Positions 47,901 to 60,900 of a stretch of 64,000 nt of DNA are shown here, in pieces. Numbering within the stretch: the first letter of the stretch is position 1; each line of letters opens with the position of its first letter. The notes beneath the pieces are model-generated. The model worked only from the letters and a program-made list of their open reading frames with translations, had not been told where the DNA came from and ran no database searches. The position numbers were made by a program, and so were the translations under genes. Source of the DNA: Amia ocellicauda (lineage: Eukaryota; Chordata; Actinopteri; Amiiformes; Amiidae); assembly GCF_036373705.1 (NCBI RefSeq), contig NC_089856.1:8984501-9048500 (forward strand), read 5' to 3'.

Positions 47901-48810
47901 AGACTCCTCTTGTGCATTATCTCCAGTTTTATCACTTCGCCAACCTTGATCAGATGTTTTTTATCCCCAGGTGCTGATTAGACCAAAAAGGCCAGGGGCC
48001 AATGCACAAAACCATTTTAGACTAAGCTAAACAATTAGATTAGTCATCATGTATGAGTTAGACTAGTCTAATGCAAGTTAGTCTGTTGCACAGAAATGAA
48101 GACTAAGACTGAGCCTGAAAGGATAGCCTGCACAGCCCCAGGCAAGCTTAGAATTTGTCTGTGTTTCCATGGAAACTGGCCGGAGACTACAGACAGTATC
48201 TCTGATGCTGACAGGCGGAGCCTCCCATTGGCTCACACACACTCCTTTGTCCCGCCCACCATCAATCCCCCAAAACATCAGAGACTCCTCCCCTGGGATT
48301 TCAATAACTAATCTTGTGGTCTGTTTAAGTTTCAAGCGAGGTCCTCCTCCAGTATGTGGATGTTTCATAATATTTATTTTTCTGCGGCTGGTGCCGTATT
48401 CCATCATTTCTGCACGTCTCTTACAGACCGCGCACACACCGCTGTTCTTAATAGAAGACTGAATCCACTTGAGGAGGAGTGTTTGCAGAGGTTTTACTTT
48501 CCGTTTCAGTTTAACCGAATTTAATAGATAAGGACACATTCCTCTGTATGCTTATGCAGGTGTTCCAGGATATGTTGACAAAATATAGTGCATTGTTTTA
48601 TTCCATACGATCATACCATATCCTGCATTTCAGTGTAACCCACCAATCCATATAGTTTTATAATTCCCCCTAAAATCATACATTTTCTAAAAAGCTTACA
48701 CTCAAATCAAAGCCAGGTTAGGTGTTTGGAAATTATTCCAAACAATCTCTAAACTACTACCGTCGATAACTTTTAGAATGAATCACAATGAATGGTATTT
48801 CAGTCTTTAT
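47901..48810. repeat. Spacer with dispersed repeat, copy 2
   Basis: Between 48210 and 48480 the words gacaggcggagcctccca, gagactcctcccc, ggtcctcctccag and tcttacagaccgc follow the same order as at 7968-8230. The - strand has a 153-codon frame across it, containing AEMMEYGTSRRKINIM, but I recognise no family. The rest of the spacer is unremarkable. Confidence 0.45.
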
Positions 48811-48885
48811 AAAGCCATGGTTTAGTGGAGCTGTATAAAACCTAGTTTGAGCCAGGGTTCGAACCCTATGCTCAATGCCAATCAG
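48811..48885 (+). repeat. tRNA-like element with A and B boxes
   Basis: tggtttagtgg (48818-48828) fits the pol III A box, and ggttcgaaccc (48856-48866) fits the B box ~28 bases later. I could not draw a full cloverleaf, so this is likely a tRNA-derived SINE head or a tRNA pseudogene. Confidence 0.4.
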
Positions 48886-48937
48886 ACTCCACTGACTGCT
48901 ATTTTACAATAGTGACATATATATTTGATCTATTATA

Positions 48938-50157
48938 CACTCACCTAAAGGATTATTAGGAACACCATACTAATACTGTGTTTGACCCCCTTTCACCTTC
49001 AGAACTGCCTTAATTCTACGTGGCATTGATTCAACAAGGTGCTGAAAGCATTCTTTAGAAATGTTGGCCCATATTGATAGGATAGCATCTTGCAGTTGAT
49101 GGAGATTTGTGGGATGCACATCCAGGGCACGAAGCTCCCGTTCCACCACATCCCAAAGATGCTCTATTGGGTTGAGATCTGGTGACTGTGGGGGCCAGTT
49201 TAGTACAGTGAACTCATTGTCATGTTCAAGAAACCAATTTGAAATGATTCGACCTTTGTGACATGGTGCATTATCCTGCTGGAAGTAGCCATCAGAGGAT
49301 GGGTACATGTGGTCATAAAGGGATGGACATGGTCAGAAACAATGCTCAGGTAGGCCGTGGAATTTATACGATGCCCAATTGGCACTAAGGGGCCTAAAGT
49401 GTGCCAAGAAAACATCCCCCACACCATTACACCACCACCAGCAGCCTGCACAGTGGTAACAAGGCATGATGGATCCATGTTCTCATTCTGTTTACGCCAA
49501 ATTCTGACTCTACCATCTGAATGTCTCAACAGAAATCGAGACTCATCAGACCAGGCAACATTTTTCCAGTCTTCAACTGTCCAATTTTGGTGAGCTTGTG
49601 CAAATTGTAGCCTCTTTTTCCTATTTGTAGTGGAGATGAGTGGTACCCGGTGGGGTCTTCTGCTGTTGTAGCCCATCTGCCTCATGGTTGTACGTGTTGT
49701 GGCTTCACAAATGCTTTGCTGCATACCTCGGTTGTAACGAGTGGTTATTTCAGTCAAAGTTGCTCTTCTATCAGCTTGAATCAGTCGGCCCATTCTCCTC
49801 TGACCTCTAGCATCAACAAGGCATTTTCGCCCACAGGACTGCCGCATACTGGATGTTTTTCCCTTTTCACACCATTCTTTGTAAACCCTAGAAATGGTTG
49901 TGCGTGAAAATCCCAGTAACTGAGCAGATTGTGAAATACTCAGACCGGCCCGTCTGGCACCAACAACCATGCCACACTCAAAATTGCTTAAATCACCTTT
50001 CTTTCCCATTCAGACATTCAGTTTGGAGTTCAGGAGATTGTCTTGACCAGGACCACACCCCTAAATGCATTGAAGCAACTGCCATGTGATTGGTCGGTTA
50101 GATAATTGCATTAAAGAGAAATTGAACAGGTGTTCCTAATAATCCTTTAGGTGAGTG
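48938..50157 (-). mobile_element. DD36E Tc1/mariner element, copy 3
   Basis: The ends match copies 1 and 2, with TA at 48936-48937 and 50158-50159. The length is 1,220 bp, one base shorter than the others, as expected from its single-base deletion. It lies in the INPP1-PAN2 spacer. Confidence 0.93.
48970..50009 (-). pseudogene. DD36E transposase, one-base frameshift
   Basis: The frame opens at 50009 (MGKKGDLSNFECG) and stays aligned with the intact copy until near 49310. There a single base is lost (accaccatg became accacatg on the coding strand), just before the second catalytic Asp. The second part resumes in the other frame, with FQQDNAPCH and PIEHLWDVVE, to TAG at 48970-48972. Length 1,040 nt equals 347 codons minus one base. 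No stops occur before the shift. Confidence 0.93.
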
Positions 50158-51965
50158 TATATATACAGTTCTTAAAACAATTGAGACCACTCCAAGTTCA
50201 GACATCAATGTTAATTATATATACACAGCTCTGGAAAATGTATGTATGTATGTATGTATGTATGTATGGTTTTCTGTGGTGCCGTCTTTCATACGTCCTG
50301 AAACTGAGAAGTGCCTTCACAAATAAAACCCGAAAACCTTCAAACCTTGTAACCTATACCTCTAATGTTTAAGTGTTTATCTGATTCCCAAGCTAGGTAT
50401 GACTCTCTTTCGTACTGTGACTTCAGCACACCTGGTGTCTCGGAGGGGTAAGGAGAACAAATACCACTACTAGTACAAATGCATTGGTTATAAATAAAGC
50501 ATCCTCAGATTTCAACCCACTACTGCAAAATGGGGTCTTTAGATAGAGGTCAGGCATTACAGTACACCCGTTTTTCATTATAATGGAAATGCAGCCTGGC
50601 AGTGTTTCAGCTTCGTGGCTGAGAGGAATGACACCTGGCCGGATCGTCTCCTTCCAGAATGCAAATGTCCCAGTGATTGGTCTGGAAACTCAATTTGAAT
50701 GTGGATGGAGACTATGCAAAAAGACAGGATGGCTAGGCTACCCTTACACAACAAGCAAAGTATAGCAGATCCCATCTCTCTTCAAATTCTGTCAACCAGC
50801 CATCTCCAGCCCCGACTCTGGATGCTCATCTAGCAGGTTTTATAGGGGGGGTTTCTCGAGAGGTTTAGGATGGTGTTTCTCTCGTTGGTGTGGGGGGGTT
50901 TACTTGGAATCAAGACTAAATGACAAAGAAACTTATATAGAAACCTTTAATTTATATGACCTTCAAAATACAAGAACACCAAAATTCAGTCTTCACAAAT
51001 GGAAAAAATATATACTTTCTTTCCTTTTTTTTTTTTTTTTTTTTTTTTTAAAACAAAATTCATTCTGTACAAGTGCAGTTCATTGGTTCATAAATATGTC
51101 CCCAGAGCAGTCATAAGTGTGGATGGGGAGAAGATAGCCACCGGGTACTGTTCAATACTGGGTGATCTATAAACTATACAATAAAGAATGGAATGCATTC
51201 GTGTCCATTGGGGGACAAATTTCAAAGAATGATTTTAGTCAACTTCAGACTGGTCTTCACTAATGAACCCTCATGAACCCTAGATTGTTTCCTTTAATTC
51301 TATTTTAAGATCTTTGCTCATTCAAGTATTAAAAATATCTATCTTCCCCTGAAGTCATTTTAAAATTGATATCCCTTAAAAGTACATTTTTTTGCATGGC
51401 AGATCTCCCGAGCCTTACAAGTCTTCAACACCCATGGAAAACAGGTCCTCTAAGATAGTGAAAAGATTTTAGATTTGATTCAAAAGTATGTGGGGTGGCA
51501 TTGGGCCCTCAAACCATACCCGCATTCATTTGATGTACAAACTGTGGACCTAAAGATTATTCTGCATGAAGTAGTGGTAGACATTGATCAGAATATCAGA
51601 TCTGAACAATATCAGAACTGCCTTCAAATGTCTCCCAAAATCCTCTTTAGGGCACACCCAGGCAAGGAAGTCAAGTTGACAGAAGGGAAGGAGTGGCAGT
51701 TACCAGTTTTTATAGGGAGGAGGTATGTGAAGGTGAAATATACACTGGATTTGACACACTCTAACCTGTGGAAATAAAGTCCCCTTCAATAAAAAGTCAC
51801 AAAAATAAATCATAAATGAAGAGAAAATATCTGCCTTTTTTTTCTATTACATTCCAAATGCACGTCTGAAATTAATTTGGCCAATAAGGAATTTAAATAC
51901 ATTAAAAATGCGTCCGTCTCTGTGCTTTGGCCTTCCTGTTGTGTCGGCCTGGCTGTCCATCCATC
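50158..51965. other. Spacer and PAN2 3' flank
   Basis: It begins with transposon-end relics (acagctctggaaaatg near 50226) and a (tatg)n run at 50243-50268. A long T run lies at 51027-51050. A + strand frame at 51475-51777 is followed by two poly(A) signals (aataaa at 51774 and 51789) but resembles no protein I know. The PAN2 3' untranslated region should occupy the right part of this stretch on the - strand. Confidence 0.45.
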
Positions 51966-54900
51966 TCACATTCCCATCACAGAGGGGAACACGGCAGTAT
52001 CTGCAGGAAAGACATGGGGGAGAGAATCTAATTGAGGAAGTGGACTGGTTCGTTCCCAAATGACGACGAAAAATCGAATTCATTCACTGACCAGTCGATC
52101 TTAATTCTTAATTTAATCCAAGACATTGCGTTGTGTCACCAGAACAATGCTTATAATGAAGTACAGATCAAGGTCAATGGGTGTCTGTCATGAGGGAGAC
52201 TAGCCACATTTGCTTTTCTAAAAAGTGCCACACAATGCTACTGATCAAAGGACTTGGTTAACTTATTTGGGTTTGTTGTGTGTGAGGGAAATGACTGAAG
52301 TTGCAGTTGCTTTGCTTACGAGATTACACCAAATATTCCTCAATAAATCTCTTAGAGCCAATAGTTGATGTGGTGACAAATCTATCACCAAAGAGACAAA
52401 GAAGAGGTTGTTCTAGTGGGAGCTTTTGGACTGAACATCAAGTTATGAGTCTGAATTTCACAGGGCCCCTTAAACGTGTGGAACCAGAGAAGATCTGCCC
52501 TCTGCTCTCCATTCTTCCATAGACAATACATTCAGTTTTCCATTGCGAGGTTAGGTTGACACACTTTTTATCAATTTTCTAGACATATAGATTTCTAGAT
52601 AAGCAACAAATATCGTACAGATCGTCTCAGATTGAATCAATGCATCAGTGTATTTGAACACTCTTGGATTAAATTAATTGTTTTCCTGTATGATGTACAC
52701 TTGTTTTTGTAATTGGAAATCCCACCCCCCAAAAAATAAACAAATCATGCAATGATCTTACTCTTGGGGCTGCCCTGGCTGTCTGCCCCCTCACAGTCGG
52801 GCACTTTCCAGTCCAGCTTGCGGCCCTTCTCGTACAGCCCCTTTAGCACTTTGCGCACCTCGTCATTCCTGCCCCCTCGGCTCAGTTCCAGGTACTTCCT
52901 GTACAGCTGCAGGGCAGTGCGGGCATCTTCTATGCTGTCATGAGTCTCGCTCTGGATCTTTAGGTCTGCAAGGGACAGGCACAGATAAAAACATCCACTA
53001 ACATGTCTGTGTTTATAAGATATAGCTGTGTGGGCGACCACGAAATGTCCATTGTCAACAACCAACACTTCATAGAAGAGATCACACATACTTCTTTCAT
53101 TTCCACCATGGATTAGGAATAACTCACACAGTCAACGTCAGTCTGAGCCACAGCACTGTTATTCACTCTCCCATTAGTCGGCAGCACAGACTTCAGGTCA
53201 TGTGATGTACAGGACTAGCATACTAAAGATATCTGACTTTACTTTCAAATAGGCGTTGCTGCGAATTTAATGCTCCTTAACCCTACTCTACTTTGCATGT
53301 AGACATTTTCTTAGGGAGAAGACATACTGGACTCTGGATACGCAGATGCACACAGATGTACTTATAGGTACTCGCAAGTACAAAAATGTATTTATGGGCA
53401 GTCATGAGCTCAAAGACTCTCAAAGTATAGAGATCAACACAATGGCGTAGATTTAAATAGGGACAGTAGGGACATGTCCCTACCAATGTCAAGGGAATGC
53501 TGAATTGTCCCTACCAATAATTGTGATAAATCTAAAATGTCGAGTAATGTTATCTGCTACAGAAAGAGTTAACTCTATCCACATTGTTGCTCCTACTGCC
53601 TGAAAACAAAAACGCTAACGTGATTGTCTTTGGCTTTAGGTTCTGAAGCCGCGGCGCAGTGAACATTTCAATAGTGTATTGATGCCGATTTCACCTGTGA
53701 GTTATTAAAGAGCAAAAAAAAGTCCTGGTGCTATAACTTTAATGGTAACTTAAGTTTATTTTAAGTTTTATCTGTTCTCTGGTTGCCAGATATTGAAACA
53801 TTTCAGCTGCTCTCAGCAGCCCTTTGAAGTTTTCCCCATAAAAACAAGAAAGTTTCTAGTTATTCTTGTTGGATTTTTCAAACAATATAATGCACTTCAA
53901 AGTTGAAGTTGGTGTCTGTATCCTTATGACAGAAATACAGTCATAAGATCAAAATGATCTATGAAGTGTTGTGCCATTTAATATTTACTTTATGTATGTA
54001 GTGATTTTTTGTATTTTCTTGGATGACAAGTATATTCATAGCATGACTGGCTTAGAAATGATTAAACCCCCCTCTGAAATGTCACAAGCCCAACCTCCTC
54101 TATAATGAATCCCAACCTAATCCTGCAAGGACTGACCCAGGAAGTACCAGGCGAGAAAGCGCAGGGAGATCATCCTCTTCCGGGGCATGTGGAAAAGGTA
54201 CACCGTGTCAATCACCTGGTCCTTCAGCACCTGAGCCAATCACAAAAGAGGGGGCACAGCGGTTAGCTCTGCCCACCCAAACAAACTATTCTCATGCATA
54301 CACAGTGCACGTAGGAGGTTTGAGTGTTAAACTACAGCTTTGATGCAACACTTATAGAATTCCCCAGGACCACTTCCTGTCAAGCTCTGAGGGCTTTTAC
54401 AGCTGTTTTTGTTCAAGCGCTTTGAAGGATTAAACTGAAATGAAATTATGTTTCACCTGTAATATTTAAACTGACAAGTATAAGACACTAATTACAGGAG
54501 ATGTAAGTTGACGGAGTTCCAGAACAATGGTCTCCATCCTTGGTCCTGGAATGCGCCCCAGTTCAGTTAAGTTTTATGGGTCACTCTTAAATGAGCACAT
54601 TTCTAAAGACGCACAAATTGGATAGTGTTACACATGCCAGTTATTAATCAGTTCAAGCCCATCAGTGCCACTCCTGATTACTGGGTTCCTGGCTGCCAAC
54701 TGAGAGGCAGGGACAATGAACAAGTTTACATGGCATCACGCTGAGACTCTACACTGTGCATTTTTCACCCCGTCTCAGCCCCAGGCCCATCCCCGCCTCC
54801 TTACCAGCAGGTTGATGACCCGAAAGTCCTTCTGCAGGCCATGACCCACAAATCGCACCCCGGTGTCAATCAGGAAGCGCAGTTTGAGGTAGGTGGACTT

Positions 54901-57900
54901 GAGCGTGGTCAGGTGTTTGGAGGAGATCTTGGCGTCCAAGTCTCCAGGTTTAATGCCCGAGTACTGGGTCAGATAATCCACAACCTGCAGAACAATGAGA
55001 GAAGGTCAGCGCCAAACCTGTAGTTTCAAGTTGTGATGATACACTCCCTTTCTAATGCTCCCTTTCTAATGCTAAGTGTTATCTATCACTTTTAATCACC
55101 TTACTGTAACTGCTTATTAAATATTGACAGCCAGCTGTACCCCTCTGCTGACATAAGGGAAGAAACTTTGCACAGTGTTTTCTACATGTTCTTAGTTTGC
55201 ATCAGCTAGGACTCATGATGCATATTGTTGTATATTGTATTTTGCACTTTAATTTTTTATTATGTAATGCTTCTAAGAAAAATGTTTTCACATAGACACT
55301 CACAGAAAGACACAGAGACCGAGACACACACACAGACCGAGACACACACACAGACACATGGACTCAAACACACACACCTGCTCCTGGGTGGAGATGTAGT
55401 CATCGATGAAAGGAACGCCCTCGTTGGGCCCCTGGCCACGCACACAGGTGATCCGGGCCACAGACATCTGGCTGGGCTTGATGGTGGACTTAGTGCCATC
55501 ACTGCGCAGCTCGGCCTCCTCCTGAGAAAGTGAAGATACAGCGCTGCACAGTCAGGCTGGACAACACAGAGGAGACCATACACACACAAACATAACCACT
55601 AGTTCCCTTGAGAGACAGCCTCACTCCGTTGTGAATCCAATCTCTCTTCCCGGCCCCACTTACACACACCTCGTATGCTGTAGTTGTCCTGCTTTTTAAG
55701 ACATTGTCATCTGCTGTAGTTTCCTATCTAGACTACTTTGAAAGACGAAGTTGATATTGTTTTCCACCTCAAGAGCTTAAACAAGTCTGATCAACGTAAG
55801 ATACATTGCACTGATAAAATAACAGAAAGTATCTCCACTGAGAATAAGGTTGTACTTTGCTATTAGCAAGTGGGCCAAACTTCTGATTCACCATGGTCCT
55901 TGAGCTGAATGCTGTGGCTTTGGGTACCAGCGGCAATAACTACATTTCAAAACAGCTTTTAAATGAATTTGTCCCAGGTCTATTGAATACAATGATATAT
56001 CAACACTCAAATAAGAGCCCTAACACTTTTCTGCGGTACTAGAAACCACTGAACATGCACACAGCTGCACACACAAGAGAGTGACGACATATGCAATCCA
56101 CACACATGTACACAGATGCAGAAAGAGAGAGACATATAGACAGGCACATCAATGCGTACAGATGCACACTTGGACATACAGACACACAGATACACAGACA
56201 GACACACACCTGGTTGAGTGTGACAAACTCAGCATCCAGCCCCACCAGGTCCCCAGCCTGGGGCATCTCGCTGACCATCAGAGGGATGAAGGTGGCATGA
56301 CTTTTCTTCTGTCTTCTGGCCAGGGAGGCCTCTGCCAGCAGCACACTGGCTTCAATGGGGTTCTTGACTGAAAGCACACAGGGCAGCCATCACTGACACT
56401 TGCCAGACCCAATAGGAGAGAGATATACAGGCCTCAACCACGGCCAAAAACACACCACTAGACATTCTACTCCTGCTGGAACTCAACGTTTGGCCTGGTT
56501 CTTTAAAATTGCCATGCTGGTCCAAAAATACAGTGTTAGCCTATTCTCGAAAAAGCTTGTTATTTCTATCCATTGTGAAAAAAGAGTGGTACAATGCAAA
56601 TGTTACCAATTCTCTCAGCTGCTAAAAGGGTGTAGATTTTATTAGGTAACACATTGTGAATAACTGAAGGAACAAAGCTCCTAAACAAAATCATGTTAGG
56701 ATGTTTTTCTGAAGGTGGCGTCTGTTGTATCTATCTTAAGCTGTAGAAATTCGAGACTTAAAAAGGCATCTTTTACCATTGCTTTCCGTTCACTGACAAT
56801 TTGTTAATGATTTCAAACGCCAGGTCAGATCCGGGATGGTTTAAAATCAGTGCACAGAATCTCAGCAGTACTGGCTTGTTCCAGACACAAGCCATGGGGA
56901 CACAGAAAAACACACAGTCAAATGAAGAGAGATTCGCACACAATCACATTACTCTGGTTCGCTCCCAGTCTTAAGGAGGCCGCGTCTGATGATTCATATA
57001 AGCCTTAATTTCTCCCTCTATCCCCCTCCCACTCTCCTGGGCTCTCAGACAGCACTCAGCACTGTGTGACTACCCCCCAAGCTGTATCTCTCCCATGGGT
57101 GCTTACTGCGCAGGTCGTATTTGGGGTGGTAGTTCCTCTTGGCGTAGTACAGGATGGCCGGCACCTTCCAGATCATATCAAACTGAGCCGCTTCTGCCTG
57201 GGAGACACAAGCATAGTCAACACACTGCCCTCCCAGACACCCAGTGACTGAACCACTGACAGTGTACAGGGCAGTATTTCACATATACACATTATAACAC
57301 TGACTGGACTACTTGCGCAAAGTCATGAGCTTCTTATCGATGTGTTTCACAGTTTTTAGGTACCTCTATACCTTTGAGGAGTTAAAGGTCAACTGAGCAT
57401 TATTTCATTGATAAATAAATCTGCATTGATATAGACTATGCTATTTCAGCGATTCATATTAAGACAATGTGTCTATTTTGTGCAAAGCTTAAAAGGCTAT
57501 CTGTATTCAAAATTAACAAAGGCCTAACATGGTCACATATACCCTGCCAATGATAATTCCAGTCATGGTTTTGTTAACAAGTCAAACAGAATGCAATAGT
57601 CTTTCTTTTTCTGTGAAAGACATGGTTGTGTCAGACTCAAGTGCACTGACATACTGGCAAATATTTGCTCACCCCAAAGATCACGCTGCCATACAGTTAC
57701 TGATTTTGAGGCTCCAGCAACCTTCTCCATCAGAGTCTGAGTCACTGGCAGAATTACTCTCAAATAAAATGTGGGTAATCTGCCTTGTTTTTTTTTTTTG
57801 TTTTTTTTTTTTTACAGATACCCCGGCCTCAACTTTATCTGGGTAGTAAGTAGTAAGCTTTGTTTACCTAGGAGTCCCCTACACTCATAAGCACAGTCAA

Positions 57901-60900
57901 AGACGTTGAGGTCACAGGGCATGGGACAATGGGACAGGTTAAGTCATGCACTTTTAATGAAAGCTGGACTGTGGACCTTAAAAGGATGACCACTGGGGGA
58001 AGCCCTAGAGCAGTTTCATTACCTTGTCTATTGGCTCGATCAGGAAGTCATTGAACAGATACCATTGCTGGTGAGTCACGCCCTGAAACCAGAGGACAAG
58101 ATCCATTCGACAGTTAAAAATAATTAATGGGGGGGGGACGACAGCAAAGCATTTAACAGTTAAGCAAGAATATACAGCAATATAATCGTTCTCACCTCTT
58201 TCCTCTGATGGTAGGTCTCTCCCACTTTGATATGGGCCACCAGATTGCCTCCTGTTCTGGCATCCAGGATGTGTGACACAGTGACTACCAGATCATATAT
58301 GACGGCCCCCTCTGTCTCCTCTTCGGAGCTGAGCTGTGTGTTTGTGGGGGGGGAGGGTTGTTATAAAAGACACACACACACTTGTGACAAACTGTTACCA
58401 TGATCACTGAGCACCTATGGGACCAACTTTTCCCGCTGCAGTCAGAACAACCTGGTAGCTCTGTAACTCAACCCTGTCTGTACCAGAAGAGATGCAGATA
58501 GCCCACACACACAGATGCAGTCTTCTGAAATGCACAAGATGCTTTAGGAATTCCACTTTTTACCTGATTGACACGCATTGGGGAGCCACGTAAATCACAA
58601 TGTATGCCTTTGTTCTCCGGATGCTGCTCCCCATATCTCCTCACTCTGCCCCACACCGGTTCCTTACCTCCTCATTCTCAGTCCAGTTCTGTACCTCCAG
58701 GCCCTTGGTCTTGCTGATGGTCATCTTGAGGCTGAGTGGGATCCACACATGACGCATGTCCTCTACACTGGAGTCAAAGGTCAGGCCCTCCGCATTGCAC
58801 AGCTCCTCCCTGCAGAGGGAAGCACACACACACATATATAACACACATATATATGTATATGGTCCTTATAGAATGTCCACACCCCCTTTCAAATTTCCCC
58901 CTTTCACCTTTTTTTGCTGTATAGCCTGGAATTAAAATTAATTAAAACTTTTATCTTCAAATCCTACCCCACAACTTCCAAGTGGAAAAAAATATTCTAG
59001 TACTTTGTAGAATATTAAAAATAATAACTGACATAGCTTGGGTGGATAAGTGTCTGTGCCCACCTTGTAATTGCAATCCTAAATTAGCTCAGGTGTAACT
59101 AATCACCTTCAAAATAACACCAAGTTAGCTAGCCTAAACCTGCATTATATTTTAGTGATTCATATGCTTTCAGTATGTATTCAGCAGTTCCTGTAGGTTC
59201 CCTCTGCTGGGTAGTACACTTTTTTGCAAAGACTCAACCAGGAGCAACAAGGAGCTTTAAAAATAACTTGTTGTTCAAAGGCACAGGATCAGGGGATGGG
59301 TATGAAAAATGGTCAAAGGCCTTCCATATCCTTTGGCAAACTGTCAAGATGATTCTACGACGTGTAAGGTTTATGGCCCATCCCTCCAAACTGGATGACC
59401 AAGCAAGAAGGAGACTGATCTGGGAGGTTACCAAGAGGTCAGTGGCAACTTTGTAAGAGCTAGAGGTTTTTATGGCCAAGACTTGTCAAAGTGTGCATGT
59501 GATTAGAATTATCCCAAACACTCCACAATTTTGGCCTGCATGGTACTCAAGCCTACCTTGAATCCCATTTGAAGTATGCCAAAAAACACTCAGGAGATTC
59601 TGTAGTCATGTGGCAAAACATTTTGTGGTCTAAGGAAACTAAAATGGAACTTTTTGGCCTACTGTAAAGCAGGGTGGTGGCAGCATCATGTTATGGGGAT
59701 GTTTCTCATTGACAGGGATTGGGACACTTAAATTAATGGAGCAAAGTACAGAAAAGGCCTCGAGGAAAACCTGCTGCCCTCTGCAAGACCCAAAGCACAC
59801 AGCCAATGCTACACTGGAATGGCAAAGAAACAAATGTCCTTGAGTGGCCCAGTCAGAACCCAGACCTAAATCCAATCAAAAATATGTGGCATGCATAGGC
59901 ATAGCTTGTTGAGAGAATGTTAAATTGTCTTCCCCCAATAATGCCCAGCTCCATAGGTGTCCCCCCAATATTGACAGCATCCCCCCACCCCAAATTCTGA
60001 AACGAAACTTACGCACCTGGTGGCATGACTTGAAGATTGCGGACCATCAACCTCTCCAATGAACTTGACAGAGCTTCAACAGTTTTGAAAAGAAGAATGG
60101 TAAAATATTGCCACATCTAGGCATTAGTAGAGACCTATCCCAACAGACTCCGTTATAATTGCTAACATTACTTTCACCTAATAGTAATCATGGGGTGGAC
60201 AGATTATATTTTTTTGTTTTGTACTTATAATATACATCTTTTGTTTCATAATACAAACATTTTCCCCTGAACAGTGTGGAGTATGGTGTGTAGACATGTG
60301 GAAATCAAATCCTCATTTAGATGCATAAAACCCTCTGAGGCACTGACAAAAAACAAACATGCAAAAAGTTCAAGGGGGTGTAGACTATGTATAGATACTG
60401 TTTATCTTTCTGTATATATCTGTAAATATACACACATCAGCATATTTTTGACGTCTCTTTTCTCCATAACCTCACAATCTGGACTTCAGCAATGAACTCT
60501 GCTCACTGCTGGTTAGACATAGGGGGTGCTATTGTACATAAAGTTGAGGAAACCCCTGGCCGTCTCAAAGCTCCCCAACCCCGGCAACACTCAACCAATC
60601 GTGTGCTCTCTTTACGCACCATTCTGTAGGGTTGGGCTCTTTGGGTTTTGGTGGTTCCATCTCCTCCCTCTTCACAGCCCTGTTGTAAGCGTACTGTGGG
60701 GAAAATGGCAGGAAGAAGTGTCCTGTTGGTCACTTGCTTTTTTAAAATGGTCTTCAGTCTTCCAACCCCAACAGGGTGTTAAAACTCCTCTTTAAGCCTC
60801 CTACTGGGCAATCATTAAATATCATCCAACTGAGTTAATTTCATTTCTCAATCAGACATTCTTTTTCTAGAAAAGGACACACACTCAATAAGAGGATGGG

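Noticed and set aside
55260-55589. Cys/Val-rich minus-strand frame
   Set aside because: It merges a true PAN2 exon with the intronic CACAGA repeat.
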